From assembly GCF_003688495.1 (NCBI RefSeq), contig NZ_REFH01000009.1, positions 62,001 to 126,000 of the forward strand: 64,000 nucleotides of DNA, in the 5' to 3' direction. The notes beneath the pieces are model-generated. The model worked only from the letters and a program-made list of their open reading frames with translations, did not search any database and was not told where the DNA came from. Shown here piece by piece: positions 1 through 10,000 of the stretch. The position numbers and the translations under genes are program-made. The DNA is from Flavobacterium weaverense (GTDB taxonomy: Bacteria; Bacteroidota; Bacteroidia; Flavobacteriales; Flavobacteriaceae). The first letter of the stretch is position 1. Every line of letters starts with the position of its first letter.

Positions 1-92
1 TTTCCTATATCAGTATTACAAATTTCCGAAATCGTCTCTAAAACGGTTGGAAATTGTAAATCTTGTAATGTTTTTTCGGTGATGGATATCAT
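1..92 (-). CDS. mutS2: Endonuclease MutS2, N-terminal fragment
   Basis: The reverse complement from 92 opens with ATG and stays open to the window edge, giving 30 codons that begin MISITEKTLQDLQFPTVLET. I recognise this as the N terminus of flavobacterial MutS2, a MutS-family ATPase/nuclease linked to recombination control or ribosome rescue. Only the start is visible, so no ATPase or Smr domain can be checked. It is divergent from ung, with which it shares a 167-bp intergenic region. Recognition rests on a short stretch, but the match to the family start is distinctive. Confidence 0.8.
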   Translation of the reverse strand, partial: MISITEKTLQDLQFPTVLETISEICNTDIG

Positions 93-116
93 TTATGGCT
101 CTGGTTCTTTTCAGTA

Positions 117-124
117 CAAAAATA
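117..124 (-). promoter_or_regulatory. Putative -7 element for mutS2
   Basis: On the minus strand this reads TATTTTTG, fitting the Bacteroidota consensus TAnnTTTG, 24 nt before the mutS2 ATG. No good TTG -33 element was found at the usual spacing, so the call rests on the -7 match and position alone. Confidence 0.4.
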
Positions 125-234
125 GTTAATAGTTAAGACTATTTAACAGTCATTCACAAAGAATTAAAGATTGTTTACTTTCGCTTTTATTACGTTTTTA
201 ATGAAGAATTTTATGCAACTACAATTACACTATG

Positions 235-242
235 TATCTTTG
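235..242 (+). promoter_or_regulatory. Putative -7 element for ung
   Basis: TATCTTTG matches TAnnTTTG and lies 17 nt before the ung ATG, giving a short AT-rich leader. A clear -33 TTG is not visible. Confidence 0.45.
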
Positions 243-259
243 AAAATTAAATATTAGAG

Positions 260-940
260 ATGAAAATTAATCTTAATGCGGATTGGCAAAATATTTTATC
301 AGAGGAAATCCAAAAGCCCTATTTTGAAGAATTATTAGAAATAGTTGATCGAGAATACAATGAGCAAATTTGTCATCCTCCGAAAGATCTAATTTTTTCA
401 GCTTTTAATTATTGCAGTCTCAACGATTTAAAAGTAGTAATAATTGGCCAAGATCCATATCATGGTCGTGGAGAAGCCAACGGTTTATCATTTTCAGTTA
501 ATGATGGCGTGAGAATTCCTCCTTCACTACGAAATATTTATCGGGAATTAAATGATGATATAGGAACTATTTTTTTACCAACTTCTGGAAATCTAGAAAA
601 ATGGGCTAAACAAGGAGTTTTACTTTTGAACGCTTCATTGACAGTAAGAGAAGACACACCAAATAGTCACAAACATTTAAAATGGAATCTTTTTACCGAT
701 GCTGTAATTCAAAAAATTTCAAACGACAGAGAAAATATTGTCTTTTTACTTTGGGGCGCTTTTGCACAAAAAAAAGGTCTCAAAATTGATCGTAGTAAAC
801 ATTTAGTTTTAGAATCAGGACATCCTTCGCCAATGAGTGCGAATCAAGGAAAATGGTTTGGAAATAAACATTTTAGTAAAACTAATGATTACTTAAAAAG
901 TAAAGGTATTGCACCTATAGAATGGATTACTGGTGAATAA
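260..940 (+). CDS. ung: Uracil-DNA glycosylase
   Basis: Family 1 uracil-DNA glycosylase, which removes uracil from DNA in base excision repair. The 226-residue length is normal. The water-activating motif GQDPYH is at residues 63-68 (catalytic Asp65). LLLNASLTV (about 121-129) forms part of the uracil pocket. LLWGAFAQ is at about 163-170. HPSPMSA (188-194) carries the catalytic His188 and the minor-groove loop. The ATG at 260 sits just after a TAnnTTTG promoter element. It is divergent from mutS2, a neighbour consistent with a small DNA-maintenance locus. All key residues are present and nothing suggests damage. Confidence 0.97.
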   Translation: MKINLNADWQNILSEEIQKPYFEELLEIVDREYNEQICHPPKDLIFSAFNYCSLNDLKVVIIGQDPYHGRGEANGLSFSVNDGVRIPPSLRNIYRELNDDIGTIFLPTSGNLEKWAKQGVLLLNASLTVREDTPNSHKHLKWNLFTDAVIQKISNDRENIVFLLWGAFAQKKGLKIDRSKHLVLESGHPSPMSANQGKWFGNKHFSKTNDYLKSKGIAPIEWITGE

Positions 941-980
941 ATTTACTTTTAAAATCTAGGACTGTATTTCATTTTAGTTT

Positions 981-1092
981 GCGTGAGGGATTGAAGCTAG
1001 CTACCGAAGTAGCGCGGAAAGCCCGACAGCATAAAAGAAGAAGGGCTCATCACAGTAATGTAATGAGCCCTTCTTGTTTTATGGTGGCACGC
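981..1092 (+). ncRNA. Structured RNA-like element (copy 1) with long hairpin
   Basis: GCGTG (981-985) can pair with CACGC (1088-1092), and GGG (987-989) with CCC (1022-1024). Between these strands are the loop strands ATTGAAGC (990-997) and GCGGAAAGC (1014-1022), separated by a small hairpin GCTAC-CGAA-GTAGC (1000-1013). Downstream is a very long hairpin: CATAAAA plus a 13-bp arm (1030-1050) against the complementary 13-bp arm plus TTTTATG (1063-1083), with one G-G mismatch. A related arrangement recurs at 22163-22260, suggesting a dispersed flavobacterial RNA family (possibly Rfam Flavo-1, unverified). The hairpin may also end ung transcription. The transcribed strand is inferred from the similarity to copy 2. 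Confidence 0.5.
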
Positions 1093-1117
1093 TCAAATCA
1101 ATGAACAAACCTATATT

Positions 1118-1501
1118 TTACTCTTTTTTTACTTTTATTATATCGTCTAAAACCGCTCTATTTTCGTAGTTAATTACTTGTAAAATGATTTCTTGATTTT
1201 TTAAAGTTTTACCTTCAATTACGTAAAGCTTTCCTTTTTTAACAACAACATTACTTTTATCAAAAACTACGTCTCCAAATTGTAAAGTGTTTTTAACATC
1301 TGAAGTATCAATCCATGATTCAGCTAATATTTGAGATGCTTTTTCAGAATAATGAAAAGGTTTGTTTCTTAAATCATTTAAAACTCTAGCATTAGGAAAA
1401 TAATTACAACGGGTGTCTTTACCGCTAAAAACCAAAGAGACAAAAAACACTCCCATTACCAAACCCACTAAATAATAAGCGAAACGATGTATAAATTTCA
1501 T
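1118..1501 (-). CDS. DUF4258-like small membrane-anchored protein
   Basis: 127 residues. One hydrophobic segment (about residues 8-26) follows a short basic start, consistent with a single N-terminal membrane anchor or uncleaved signal. The remainder is a small soluble domain that looks alpha/beta: an RVLNDLRNKPFHYSEKAS helix region, then a hairpin-rich KKGKLYVIEGKTLKNQEII stretch. This pattern resembles the DUF4258 proteins common in Flavobacterium, whose function is unknown. It is the last gene in the minus-strand direction before the structured element at 981-1092 and lies 35 bp downstream of ald. The family name is from memory of similar sequences. No catalytic residue can be assigned. 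Confidence 0.6.
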   Translation of the reverse strand: MKFIHRFAYYLVGLVMGVFFVSLVFSGKDTRCNYFPNARVLNDLRNKPFHYSEKASQILAESWIDTSDVKNTLQFGDVVFDKSNVVVKKGKLYVIEGKTLKNQEIILQVINYENRAVLDDIIKVKKE

Positions 1502-1536
1502 GATTAATTTTTGTGCAAAGGTAGAAGAAAGTTTCC

Positions 1537-2736
1537 TTAAAAAACAATTAAATTGATGTCGTTGTTAGGCAAATTAAACCAATCTCCAATGGCACTGCTG
1601 GTGAGAATTCCGTGGTACATATATACTCCATTTTTTAATCCTGTATCAAAACGAATGGCCGTTTCAATACCGCCATCGTCCGCAATTTGTAACAGATATG
1701 GAGAAATAATATTACTTATGGAAAGTGAAGCCGTTTTTGAATATCTAGACGGAATATTAGGAACACAATAATGCAATACATTACTTTTAATAAATGTGGG
1801 TTTCTCATGCGTAGTAACTTCTGAAGTTTCAAAACAACCGCCAGTATCAATACTTACATCAACGATTACTGCACCTTTTTTCATGTGTTCGACCATTGTT
1901 TCTGTAACAATTACTGGACAGCGTTCAATTCCTCGCATCGCTCCAATGGCTACATCACATCGTCTTAATGCTTTTAGCAAAGCTTTTGGTTGAATGGTTG
2001 AAGTGAATATTCGCTGGTTCAAATTATTTTGTAATCGACGTAACTTAGTAATTGAATTATCAAAAACTTTTACCGTCGCACCTAATCCTATAGCTGTTTT
2101 TGCAGCAAATTCTCCCACAGTTCCTGCTCCTAGAATAACGACATCAGTAGGAGGTACGCCAGTAATATTCCCAAATAATAATCCTTTTCCAAACTCGTTT
2201 GTAATCATTAATTCGGCCGCGATAAGTACCGAAGCAGTTCCAGCAATTTCACTCAATGACTTCACCGCTGGATAGGAGCCATCTTCATCCTTAATATATT
2301 CAAAAGCGAGTGCGGTTATTTTCTTTTTGGACAATGCCTCAAAATAGCATTTTTTACGTGTTTTAATCTGGATCGCAGAAATTAGAATTGTTTTAGGATT
2401 CATCATTTCTATCTCTGCAGTGGTTGCAGGTTCGACCTTTAAAATCATTGGACAACCAAAAACTTTTTTAGTATCACAAGTTACTTCAGCACCAGCATCC
2501 GAATATTCTTTATCAGTATAACTTGAACTCTCGCCAGCACCAGTTTCAATCATCACTCGATGACCGTGAAATGTCAATGAATTCACAGCGTCAGGAGTAA
2601 GACAAATACGTCGCTCTTGATGACTATTTTCTTTTGGTATACCAATAAAAAGTTCGCTTTTCTGTCTTCCCACTTCAAGTTTTTCTTCTTGAGGTAAAAG
2701 CTGCTGCTTTGTGAAAGGTGTGTTGGTAATTGGCAT
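1537..2736 (-). CDS. ald: Alanine dehydrogenase
   Basis: NAD-dependent alanine dehydrogenase/PNT family, interconverting L-alanine and pyruvate plus ammonium in the cytoplasm. At 399 residues it is longer than the usual ~370 because of an N-terminal extension of about 25 residues before SELFIGIPKE. Visible features are the substrate-binding segment ERRICLTP (41-48), the KVEPAT segment (100-105) carrying a conserved lysine, and the dinucleotide-binding GAGTVG (203-208) after a beta strand. The C-terminal IPSRYSKTAS segment is also typical. The start at 2736 is the only ATG giving full length. It lies upstream of the DUF4258 gene and downstream of the GNAT/tsaE/porX genes on the same strand. 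Confidence 0.92.
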   Translation of the reverse strand: MPITNTPFTKQQLLPQEEKLEVGRQKSELFIGIPKENSHQERRICLTPDAVNSLTFHGHRVMIETGAGESSSYTDKEYSDAGAEVTCDTKKVFGCPMILKVEPATTAEIEMMNPKTILISAIQIKTRKKCYFEALSKKKITALAFEYIKDEDGSYPAVKSLSEIAGTASVLIAAELMITNEFGKGLLFGNITGVPPTDVVILGAGTVGEFAAKTAIGLGATVKVFDNSITKLRRLQNNLNQRIFTSTIQPKALLKALRRCDVAIGAMRGIERCPVIVTETMVEHMKKGAVIVDVSIDTGGCFETSEVTTHEKPTFIKSNVLHYCVPNIPSRYSKTASLSISNIISPYLLQIADDGGIETAIRFDTGLKNGVYMYHGILTSSAIGDWFNLPNNDINLIVF

Positions 2737-2829
2737 TGGTTGTTATTTTAAAAGTCCGATTACTATCAAATTTTTAATAGAAAAAGTACAATAGTTTAGT
2801 GTTTAATGAGATAAAGATAAGCAGAAATT

Positions 2830-3303
2830 TTAAACAATAATTCGTTCCATTTTTATATCTGCTCTTTCATAATTTCCAGTTTCTAATTCGATTTCTTCAA
2901 ATCCAAATTTACGATATAAATGTAAGGCTGTAAGCAGCTTTCTATTAGAGTACAAAATTAATTTTTCAATCTTATTTTCCTTAGCGAAAGATAAGCAATG
3001 ATCAATTAATTTCTTTCCAATTCCCAATCCCTGAATTTTGCTGGTTACTGCCATTTTGCTTAATTCAAAAGTTGAATCATCTATTTTCAGAAGAGAAACG
3101 GTTCCAATAATTTCACCATTATATCTGGCATAAAATATAAATCCTCCTTTATCAATAATTTCCCCTTGTGGATTTGAAAGTACAAGTTGATCCTTTGGTT
3201 CCACTTTAAAATATTTTATAAGCCATTCGAAATTTAATATTTTGATATGATCTTTTAGATCTGTTGTAAAAGGGATTATTTCTAAAGTGTTTTCTAGACT
3301 CAT
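2830..3303 (-). CDS. GNAT family N-acetyltransferase
   Basis: 157-residue GNAT acyltransferase. The acetyl-CoA pyrophosphate-binding loop is QGLGIGKK (residues 91-98), preceded by the beta-4 strand ELSKMAVTSK and followed by alpha-3 (LIDHCLSFAKEN). The C-terminal YRKFGFEEIE is the usual beta-6/7 region of the fold. The substrate cannot be predicted. The ATG at 3303 lies 8 bp past the tsaE stop codon, so the two genes are probably cotranscribed. It is not an obvious RimI, although a GNAT next to tsaE might suggest t6A or ribosomal work; I see no residue that decides this. Confidence 0.85.
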   Translation of the reverse strand: MSLENTLEIIPFTTDLKDHIKILNFEWLIKYFKVEPKDQLVLSNPQGEIIDKGGFIFYARYNGEIIGTVSLLKIDDSTFELSKMAVTSKIQGLGIGKKLIDHCLSFAKENKIEKLILYSNRKLLTALHLYRKFGFEEIELETGNYERADIKMERIIV

Positions 3304-3311
3304 TTTTTGTT

Positions 3312-3719
3312 CTAACTTAATATTAATTCTCGTTTTCCATCAGGAAGCAAAGAAATTGTAATGACTGAATGTGCCTCCGGAATTAAATTAGGGATCTTTT
3401 CAGCCCATTCAACAAAACACCAATTTCCAGAATATAAATAATCATCGATTCCCATATCTAGCGCTTCGGTTTCCTTGTTTAATCTATAAAAATCAAAATG
3501 GTAAACGATTTGATTGTCAGCTGCTTTATATTCATTAACTAAAGAAAAGGTTGGGCTGTTTGTAGCACCTTGAACTCCTAAATATTTACATAATTGCTTA
3601 ATAAGTGTTGTTTTTCCAACGCCCATTTCTCCATGAAAAAGAATTACTTTATTTGGATTTTCTGCTATTATTTTTTGAGCAACTTGCTCTATTTGCTCTA
3701 ATGAAAAGTTGATTTCCAT
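3312..3719 (-). CDS. tsaE: tRNA t6A biosynthesis ATPase TsaE
   Basis: TsaE (YjeE) is the P-loop ATPase that works with TsaB and TsaD to make N6-threonylcarbamoyladenosine on ANN-decoding tRNAs. At 135 residues it has normal length. Visible motifs are the Walker A GEMGVGKTT (30-38), NSPTFSL (54-60), the HFDFYRL segment (74-80) and VEWAEKIP (103-110), all in family order. ATG at 3719. It follows porX on the same strand; a tsaE-porX pairing is frequent in Bacteroidota as far as I know. A strong hairpin (3760-3811) lies between the two. Confidence 0.95.
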   Translation of the reverse strand: MEINFSLEQIEQVAQKIIAENPNKVILFHGEMGVGKTTLIKQLCKYLGVQGATNSPTFSLVNEYKAADNQIVYHFDFYRLNKETEALDMGIDDYLYSGNWCFVEWAEKIPNLIPEAHSVITISLLPDGKRELILS

Positions 3720-3759
3720 GATCGTTTTAGTTGGCTTATTCAGATTGTAAAAATAAAGT

Positions 3760-3811
3760 AAATCTCGTAAAATAAGTACTATTGAGATAGTGCATTATTA
3801 TTACGAGATTT
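3760..3811 (-). terminator. Long intergenic hairpin between porX and tsaE
   Basis: AAATCTCGTAA (3760-3770) pairs perfectly with TTACGAGATTT (3801-3811). The interior also pairs: AATAA with TTATT, and ACTAT with ATAGT, leaving a small TGAG loop. On the minus strand a weak T-rich stretch follows, so it may act as a terminator or attenuator after porX, or as an RNA-stability element. It is almost symmetric, so its strand is not certain. Confidence 0.5.
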
Positions 3812-3822
3812 ATATTTAAAGG

Positions 3823-5376
3823 TTATTTCGGACTAAATATTAAACATGGAATTATCATTTCTTCTAGAGAAATTCCTCCGTGTTGATAGGTATTTTTGTA
3901 GTAACTGACATAGTGATTATAATTATTTACGTAAGCTAAAAACAAATCATTTTTCGCAAAAATATATGAACTACTCATGTTAATCGCTGGTAAACCAATG
4001 TTTTTTGGTTCCTTAACAGCATACACATCCTTATTTTCATAAGTTAAACTTCGTCCAGTTTTATAACGTAAATTTAAGCTGGTGTTTTTATCTCCTATTA
4101 CTTTTGAAGGATTTTTTACATTAATCGTACCGTGGTCGGTTGTTAAAATTAATTTGAATCCCATTTTTTGAGCTTGTTGAATTATTTCTAACAGAGGGGA
4201 GTTTTTAAACCAACTCAAAGTTAGTGACCTGTACGCTTTATCATCTGAAGCAAGTTCTTTTACTACGTCCATTTCTGTTTTAGCGTGAGAAAGCATGTCT
4301 ACAAAATTATAGACAACTGTAACTAAATCATTATTCTTTAAAGATTTGAATCCTTCAACTAATTTTTTTCCACCCGCAAGGTTGGTTATTTTGAAGTAGT
4401 CTTCCTTGATATTCAATCCTATTCTTTTTAATTGCGCTGTTAAAAATTCAGCTTCGTACAAATTTTTTCCACCTTCTTCAGGATCATTTTTCCAATACTG
4501 CGGAAACTGTTTCTCCATCTCAATTGGCATTAAGCCAGAAAATATTGCGTTTCTTGCATATTGTGTAGCGGTAGGTAAAATAGAATAATATGCAACTTCT
4601 TTCTCTAATTTATAGTAATTTCCCACAACGCTTTCAAATGCTTTCCACTGGTCGTAGCGAAGATTATCAATTACTACAAACAAGATTGGCTTATCTTTTT
4701 TCTTTAGTTCTGGTAGTACTAACTCTTTGAATAATGTATGTGATTGAACAGGTTTATCCGCTTTTGGTGCAAACCAATCTTCATAATTACGCTCAATAAA
4801 TTTTCCAAATTGAGAATTAGCTTCTGCTTTTTGAGATTCCAGAATTTCAATCATTCCTTGGTCATCGATATTCTCCAACTCTAATTCCCAAAAGATAAGT
4901 TTTTTATACATTTCGACCCAATCTTCATAGGAGTTGACTTGTGCCATTTCCATAGTAATTTTTCGAAATTCTTTCTGATAATCTAAAGTTGTTTTTTGAG
5001 AAATCAATCGAGAGTGATCTAAATTTTTCTTTAAACTCAGTAAAATCTGATTTGGATTCACAGGTTTAATAAGATAATCAGCGATTTTAGAACCAATCGC
5101 TTCCTCCATTATATATTCTTCCTCACTCTTAGTGATCATAATCATAGGAACTGAAGATTTTTTTTCCTTCATTTCCATTAGTGTTTCAAGTCCGCTAATT
5201 CCGGGCATATTTTCATCCAGAAAAACAACATCAAAGTTATTTTCTTCGAAAATTGTAATAGCATCGAGACCGTTATTACAAGTAGTTACTTCGTAATTTT
5301 TTTTCTCAAGAAATAGTATATGTGGTTTCAAAAGGTCGATTTCATCATCTACCCAAAGTATTTTTATTTTATCCAT
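3823..5376 (-). CDS. porX: PorX response regulator with PglZ domain (type IX secretion control)
   Basis: 517 residues from the ATG at 5376; an upstream in-frame start at 5412 adds 12 residues unlike the family, so MDKIKILWVDDE is chosen. The N-terminal receiver domain (about 1-120) has the acidic pair D10/D11, phosphoacceptor D54 in VFLDENMPG and a conserved lysine in DYLIKP. The C-terminal half is a PglZ/alkaline-phosphatase-superfamily domain. Its metal-site residues are in VVIDNLRYDQW, the LPTATQYARN region (nucleophile Thr candidate) and LTTDHG. PorX works with the PorY kinase and controls type IX secretion genes in Bacteroidota. The cognate kinase is not in this window. The PglZ residues look intact, so phosphodiesterase activity is plausible. 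Confidence 0.93.
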   Translation of the reverse strand: MDKIKILWVDDEIDLLKPHILFLEKKNYEVTTCNNGLDAITIFEENNFDVVFLDENMPGISGLETLMEMKEKKSSVPMIMITKSEEEYIMEEAIGSKIADYLIKPVNPNQILLSLKKNLDHSRLISQKTTLDYQKEFRKITMEMAQVNSYEDWVEMYKKLIFWELELENIDDQGMIEILESQKAEANSQFGKFIERNYEDWFAPKADKPVQSHTLFKELVLPELKKKDKPILFVVIDNLRYDQWKAFESVVGNYYKLEKEVAYYSILPTATQYARNAIFSGLMPIEMEKQFPQYWKNDPEEGGKNLYEAEFLTAQLKRIGLNIKEDYFKITNLAGGKKLVEGFKSLKNNDLVTVVYNFVDMLSHAKTEMDVVKELASDDKAYRSLTLSWFKNSPLLEIIQQAQKMGFKLILTTDHGTINVKNPSKVIGDKNTSLNLRYKTGRSLTYENKDVYAVKEPKNIGLPAINMSSSYIFAKNDLFLAYVNNYNHYVSYYKNTYQHGGISLEEMIIPCLIFSPK

Positions 5377-5593
5377 AATTTGTATTGCAAGTATTGTATT
5401 GTACAAAATCAAAGTGCCAAATTACATTTTTTTGTAGCTTGTATCTGCTAATATTATTATAATTTTTTACCAAGTCAGTTGGTGGTTATCTTAAACTTTT
5501 CGACCTAAATTGGAGTTTAACCATTAAAACATAATTATAAAATGTTTAAGTTTTGGATTACAATAAGTGTTAAGATCGAAAATTGAGTAAAGC

Positions 5594-5628
5594 AAAAAAC
5601 CACTACCTAATAAATAAGTAGTGGTTTT
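5594..5628 (-). terminator. Terminator after efflux operon
   Basis: AAAACCACTAC (5596-5606) pairs with GTAGTGGTTTT (5618-5628) around an 11-nt loop. On the minus strand the stem runs into a T6 tract. It lies 38 bp beyond the stop of the outer-membrane channel gene. Confidence 0.8.
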
Positions 5629-5665
5629 GAGAAATTAGAATTAATAATTAATGAACTAAGTTGTT

Positions 5666-7075
5666 CTATTGCCAACCACCGCCTAATGCGCGATATAATT
5701 GAATCACTGCTTTATACTGTTGATATTTGTTGTCAATTAAATTAAGTTCCGCATTCAAAGCATTGTCTTTAACAGTTAATACTTCTAAATAATTTGCTAA
5801 GCCATACGTTAACAATTCATCTGAATATTCGGTTGCTTTATTTAACGCATTAACTTGTTTCTCTCTCACCGTAAGTTTGTACGTCTCATTGTTGTAATTA
5901 GCTAGCGCATCCGAAACTTCTTTTCCTGCTGTTAGTAATGATTGCTCAAATTGGATATAAGCTTTTTCTTGATTTGCCTTTGCAATTTCAAACTTAGTTT
6001 TGATTTGCCTTTGATTGAAAATAGGTTGTGTCAAACCCGTTATTACATTTGCAAAAAGTGAATTAGCGCTAAACCATTCTTTTAAATCAATACTTTGCAG
6101 TCCACCTGAAGAAGTAACTTTGAATGTTGGATAAAAATTACTTTTAGCAACATTGGTTTGTTCGAAATTAGAAATCAAATTGTATTCTGCAGCAATCACA
6201 TCTGGTCTATTTCTCAGTAAAGTAGCGGGAACTCCAACAGTAATTTCTGGTTGCATAGTTTGCTTTTCGAATGTGCTACGCTCCATTTTTGTAGAACTTT
6301 CGCCCATTAAAATACTCAATGAATTTTCAAGAATTATAATGCTATTTTTTAAATCAGCTATAATTATTTCAGTTGCATATTTTTGAGCTTCAGTTTGCTT
6401 AACACCAACTTCAGTAACATTACCAGCATCTTTCAAAGCTATGATTGTCTCAATACTTTTGTCACGATTTACTAACGTTTTTTCTGCTAACTTTATTTGT
6501 GCATCCACTGAAAGCAATTGATAATAAGTTGCCGCTATTGTAGCAATTACCTGAGTTTTAACTGCTTGTTGCACTGCTGTAGTTTGGAAATAGCTTGCGT
6601 TTGCAGCGCGTTTATTGCTTCTTATTTTTCCCCAGATATCGGCTTCCCAAGAAAGATTTCCTGTTAACTGATATTGATCCGTGCTTCTACTTTGTGATAG
6701 CGAACCAAATTGACTGTTTTTAGAAAGTTCTTGATGTGTCCAGTCTGCTCCAGCCGAAAGAGTAGGGATGTAACCTGCTTTTCCTTGCTTCATCATTGCT
6801 TCTGCTGCGACAATATTTTGCATCGCAATTTTAACATCTAAGTTGTTTTCTAGGCCTTTCTTAATATAACCTTGTAAAAGCGGGTCAGTAAAAACCTTAT
6901 CCCAAGCCACATTGGCTAAGGATAAAGTATCATTTGAAACTACTTGATTTCTATATAAATTTTCTGTTTTTAAATCTGGTCGGCTGTACTCTTTAGCAAC
7001 AAAACAAGATTGCATCACGGTAGCTGTAAGAACAAGCAGCCCTATTTTATGGAACTTATTTTTCATTTTCTTCAT
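5666..7075 (-). CDS. Outer-membrane efflux lipoprotein, TolC/OprM type
   Basis: 469-residue outer-membrane factor of the RND efflux family. It forms the exit duct for the pump encoded just upstream. The N terminus is a lipoprotein signal ending in the lipobox MQSC, with acylated Cys24. Long amphipathic helices repeat twice, as in the duplicated OEP domain, and the OprM-type motif LLRNRPDVIAAEYNLI sits before the second half. The C terminus AVIQLYRALGGGWQ is typical. The start at 7075 overlaps the end of the RND gene by 20 bp (an ATG three codons later also overlaps), implying translational coupling. The substrate is unknown, probably hydrophobic toxins or drugs. Confidence 0.93.
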   Translation of the reverse strand: MKKMKNKFHKIGLLVLTATVMQSCFVAKEYSRPDLKTENLYRNQVVSNDTLSLANVAWDKVFTDPLLQGYIKKGLENNLDVKIAMQNIVAAEAMMKQGKAGYIPTLSAGADWTHQELSKNSQFGSLSQSRSTDQYQLTGNLSWEADIWGKIRSNKRAANASYFQTTAVQQAVKTQVIATIAATYYQLLSVDAQIKLAEKTLVNRDKSIETIIALKDAGNVTEVGVKQTEAQKYATEIIIADLKNSIIILENSLSILMGESSTKMERSTFEKQTMQPEITVGVPATLLRNRPDVIAAEYNLISNFEQTNVAKSNFYPTFKVTSSGGLQSIDLKEWFSANSLFANVITGLTQPIFNQRQIKTKFEIAKANQEKAYIQFEQSLLTAGKEVSDALANYNNETYKLTVREKQVNALNKATEYSDELLTYGLANYLEVLTVKDNALNAELNLIDNKYQQYKAVIQLYRALGGGWQ

Positions 7076-10000
7076 TTAAAAGTATAACATCAGATTCAGT
7101 AGTAATTACAGGTTTTCCTGAAATTTTTTCTTGCATGCTCTGGAATATGATGAATAGAATTGGAATTACAAAAACTCCTAAAATTGTTCCTACTAACATT
7201 CCTCCAACGGCTCCCATACCAATTGAACGGTTACCAACTGCACCAACACCTGAAGCAAAAGCTAGAGGCAACAATCCAAATATAAATGCTAACGAAGTCA
7301 TTAAAATGGGACGTAAACGTGCTTTAGCACCTTCAATTGCGGCTTGTGTTAAATCCATACCTTGTCGGCGTCGTTGTATTGCAAATTCGACTATCAGAAT
7401 CGCATTTTTCGCTAGTAATCCTATCAGCATTATCAAGGCGACTTGGAAATAAATATTGTTTTCTAATCCTGCTAATTTCACGAAACCAATGGCTCCAGCA
7501 ATACCTACAGGTAATGATAGTAAAACAGATAGTGGCACTAAATAACTCTCATACTGTGCACTCAACAAGAAATACACAAAGATTAAACTCAATAAGAAAA
7601 CCCAAATAGCTTGGCTTCCCGCTAAAATTTCTTCTCTAGTCATTCCAGAGAATTCATAGCTATATGTTTTAGGTAGATGTTGTTCCGCTACTTCTTGAAT
7701 CGCTTTGATGGCATCACCAGAACTAAATCCAGGATTTGCTTTACCATTCACGTTAACTGCTTTTAACATATTAAAACGAGCAACTGCTTCTGGACCGTAG
7801 ATTCTTTTTAAACTTATAAATTGACTAATTGCTACTTGTTGACCTGCAGCATTTTTCACATAAATGTTATTTATAGAAGCTTCTGTCGCTCTATCAGAAG
7901 GTTTTGCCTGAATCATTACACGATATTGTTTACCAAATTTATTAAAATCAGTAGTGTACAATCCGCCGTAATATCCTTGCATCGTATTAAAAATATCCGA
8001 AACTGATACTCCTGCATCTTTAGCTCTTTCTACATTAATGTCCATTTCAAACTGTGGAAACGACGCATTAAAGTTAGTTTGTGCATATTGAATTTCAGGT
8101 CTTTTCATTAATTCGCCTAGAAACTCATTACTGACTTTGCTGACTGTAGCCCAATCATCATCCCCTTTATCTTGAATTTTTAATTCGAAACCATCAGCTG
8201 AACCAAAACCTTGTACACTTGGAGGTGTAAAAAACAATGCTCGCGCATCTTTAAAATGTGCTGTTTTGCCAAACAACTCTTTTACAACTGCATCAACAGA
8301 TTGATTGTCTCCTTTTCTATCTTTCCAATCTTTCAATTTAATAATTGTAAAGGCGTACGAACCACCATTTACACTATTCAACAAACTAAAACCGACCACA
8401 CTCATTCGAGATTCAATAATATCCATTGAGCCTAAAATAGTGTCTAACTCCTTAACTACAATCTGTGTTTTCTCCAATGTTGTTCCTGGAGGAAGCGTCA
8501 AATCGGCCATGATTATACCACGATCTTCATTTGGAATAAATCCAGAAGGTGTAGTTTGAAACAATAAGAATGTAATTCCTGAAAATACAATTAATCCGAC
8601 AACTGTAATCCATCTTTTTTTAGCTAAAAAGCCTAAAGACTTCACGTATTTATTGTTCATTCTATCAAAGCTAGAATTGAAAGCGATGAAAAAACGATCT
8701 TTAAAATTGGCATCGTGATGATCTGAATCTTTATGTGGTTTTAGAAATAAAGCACATAAGGCAGGACTCAAAGTCAATGCGTTTACTGCAGAAATTAAAA
8801 TCGCAATTGCTAAAGTTATCGCAAACTGCTGATAAAATACGCCAGACGGACCATTCAAGAATGAAACTGGGATAAATACAGCGGCCATAACTAATGTGAT
8901 GGAAATAATCGCACCAGTAATTTCGCTCATCGCTGAAATTGTAGCTTCTTTTCCTGACGTAGCACCTTCATCTAGCTTAGCGTGTACTGCTTCGACGACG
9001 ACAATGGCATCATCGACGACAATTCCAATTGCAAGAATCATGGCAAATAAAGTTAACATATTTATTGAGAATCCAAACAATTGCAGGAAGAAAAATGTTC
9101 CAATAATTGCTACAGGAACCGCAATAGCCGGGATTAGTGTAGATCTAAAATCTTGTAAGAAGATATAAACTACAATAAAAACCAGTATAAATGCTTCTAG
9201 TAAAGTCGTTAATACTTTATCGATTGACGCATCAAGGAACGTTTTAGTATTTAGCGGAATTACATAATCAACTCCTTTAGGGAAATCTGGTTTTGTCTCA
9301 TCTAAGATGGTCATTACTTCAGTAATAATATCTTGTGCATTAGAGCCTGAAGTTTGGAAAACACCAACAGCAACTCCCTGTTTACCCATTGCTATATTCT
9401 TAGTTCCATAATTGAAACCTCCTAATTCAACAGTGGCAACATCTTTCAAATGAAGAAAATTTCCATTTCCTGTCGAACGAATTACAATATTTTCGTAATC
9501 TGAAATTTCAGATAGTCGTCCCTTATATTTAATAACATATTCGTAAACTCCATCAGCATTTTCTCCAAATTTTCCTGGAGCTGCTTCTACGTTTTGCTCT
9601 TGTAGCGCTGCTTGGATTTCTTTTGGTGAAACATTATACGAAGCCATTTTTGCAGGATCGATCCAAATTCTCATCGAATAATCCTTAGCTCCAAAAACAT
9701 TAACTTGTCCAACACCTTTTACACGTTGTAATTTTGGTACTAAATTTATTTTCGCATAATTCTGAATATACGTTTCATCAAAGTCATCGTTATTCGAATA
9801 CAAAGCAAAAAACATCAAAGCACTCGTTTGACTTTTTACAGTTGTAACTCCAGTTTGAACAACCGCTTGAGGTAATTTGCTGGTGGCACGAGCAACTCTA
9901 TTTTGAACGTTTACTGCAGCAATATCTGGATCTACACCTAATTCAAAGTAAACGGATATTTTAGCAGAACCATCATTAGCTGCAGAGGAAGTCATGTAAG

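Noticed and set aside
1553..2275. Plus-strand open frames of 65-93 codons opposite ald
   Set aside because: They are mirror frames of a full-length, motif-complete alanine dehydrogenase and show no recognisable protein features.
5377..5412. Upstream in-frame start for porX (12 extra residues)
   Set aside because: The extra residues precede the receiver domain, do not fit the family, and a good ATG is at 5376.
7135..9168. Several plus-strand open frames (60-105 codons) opposite the AcrB-type gene
   Set aside because: They lie inside a complete RND pump and have repetitive hydrophilic or cysteine-rich translations typical of antisense reading.
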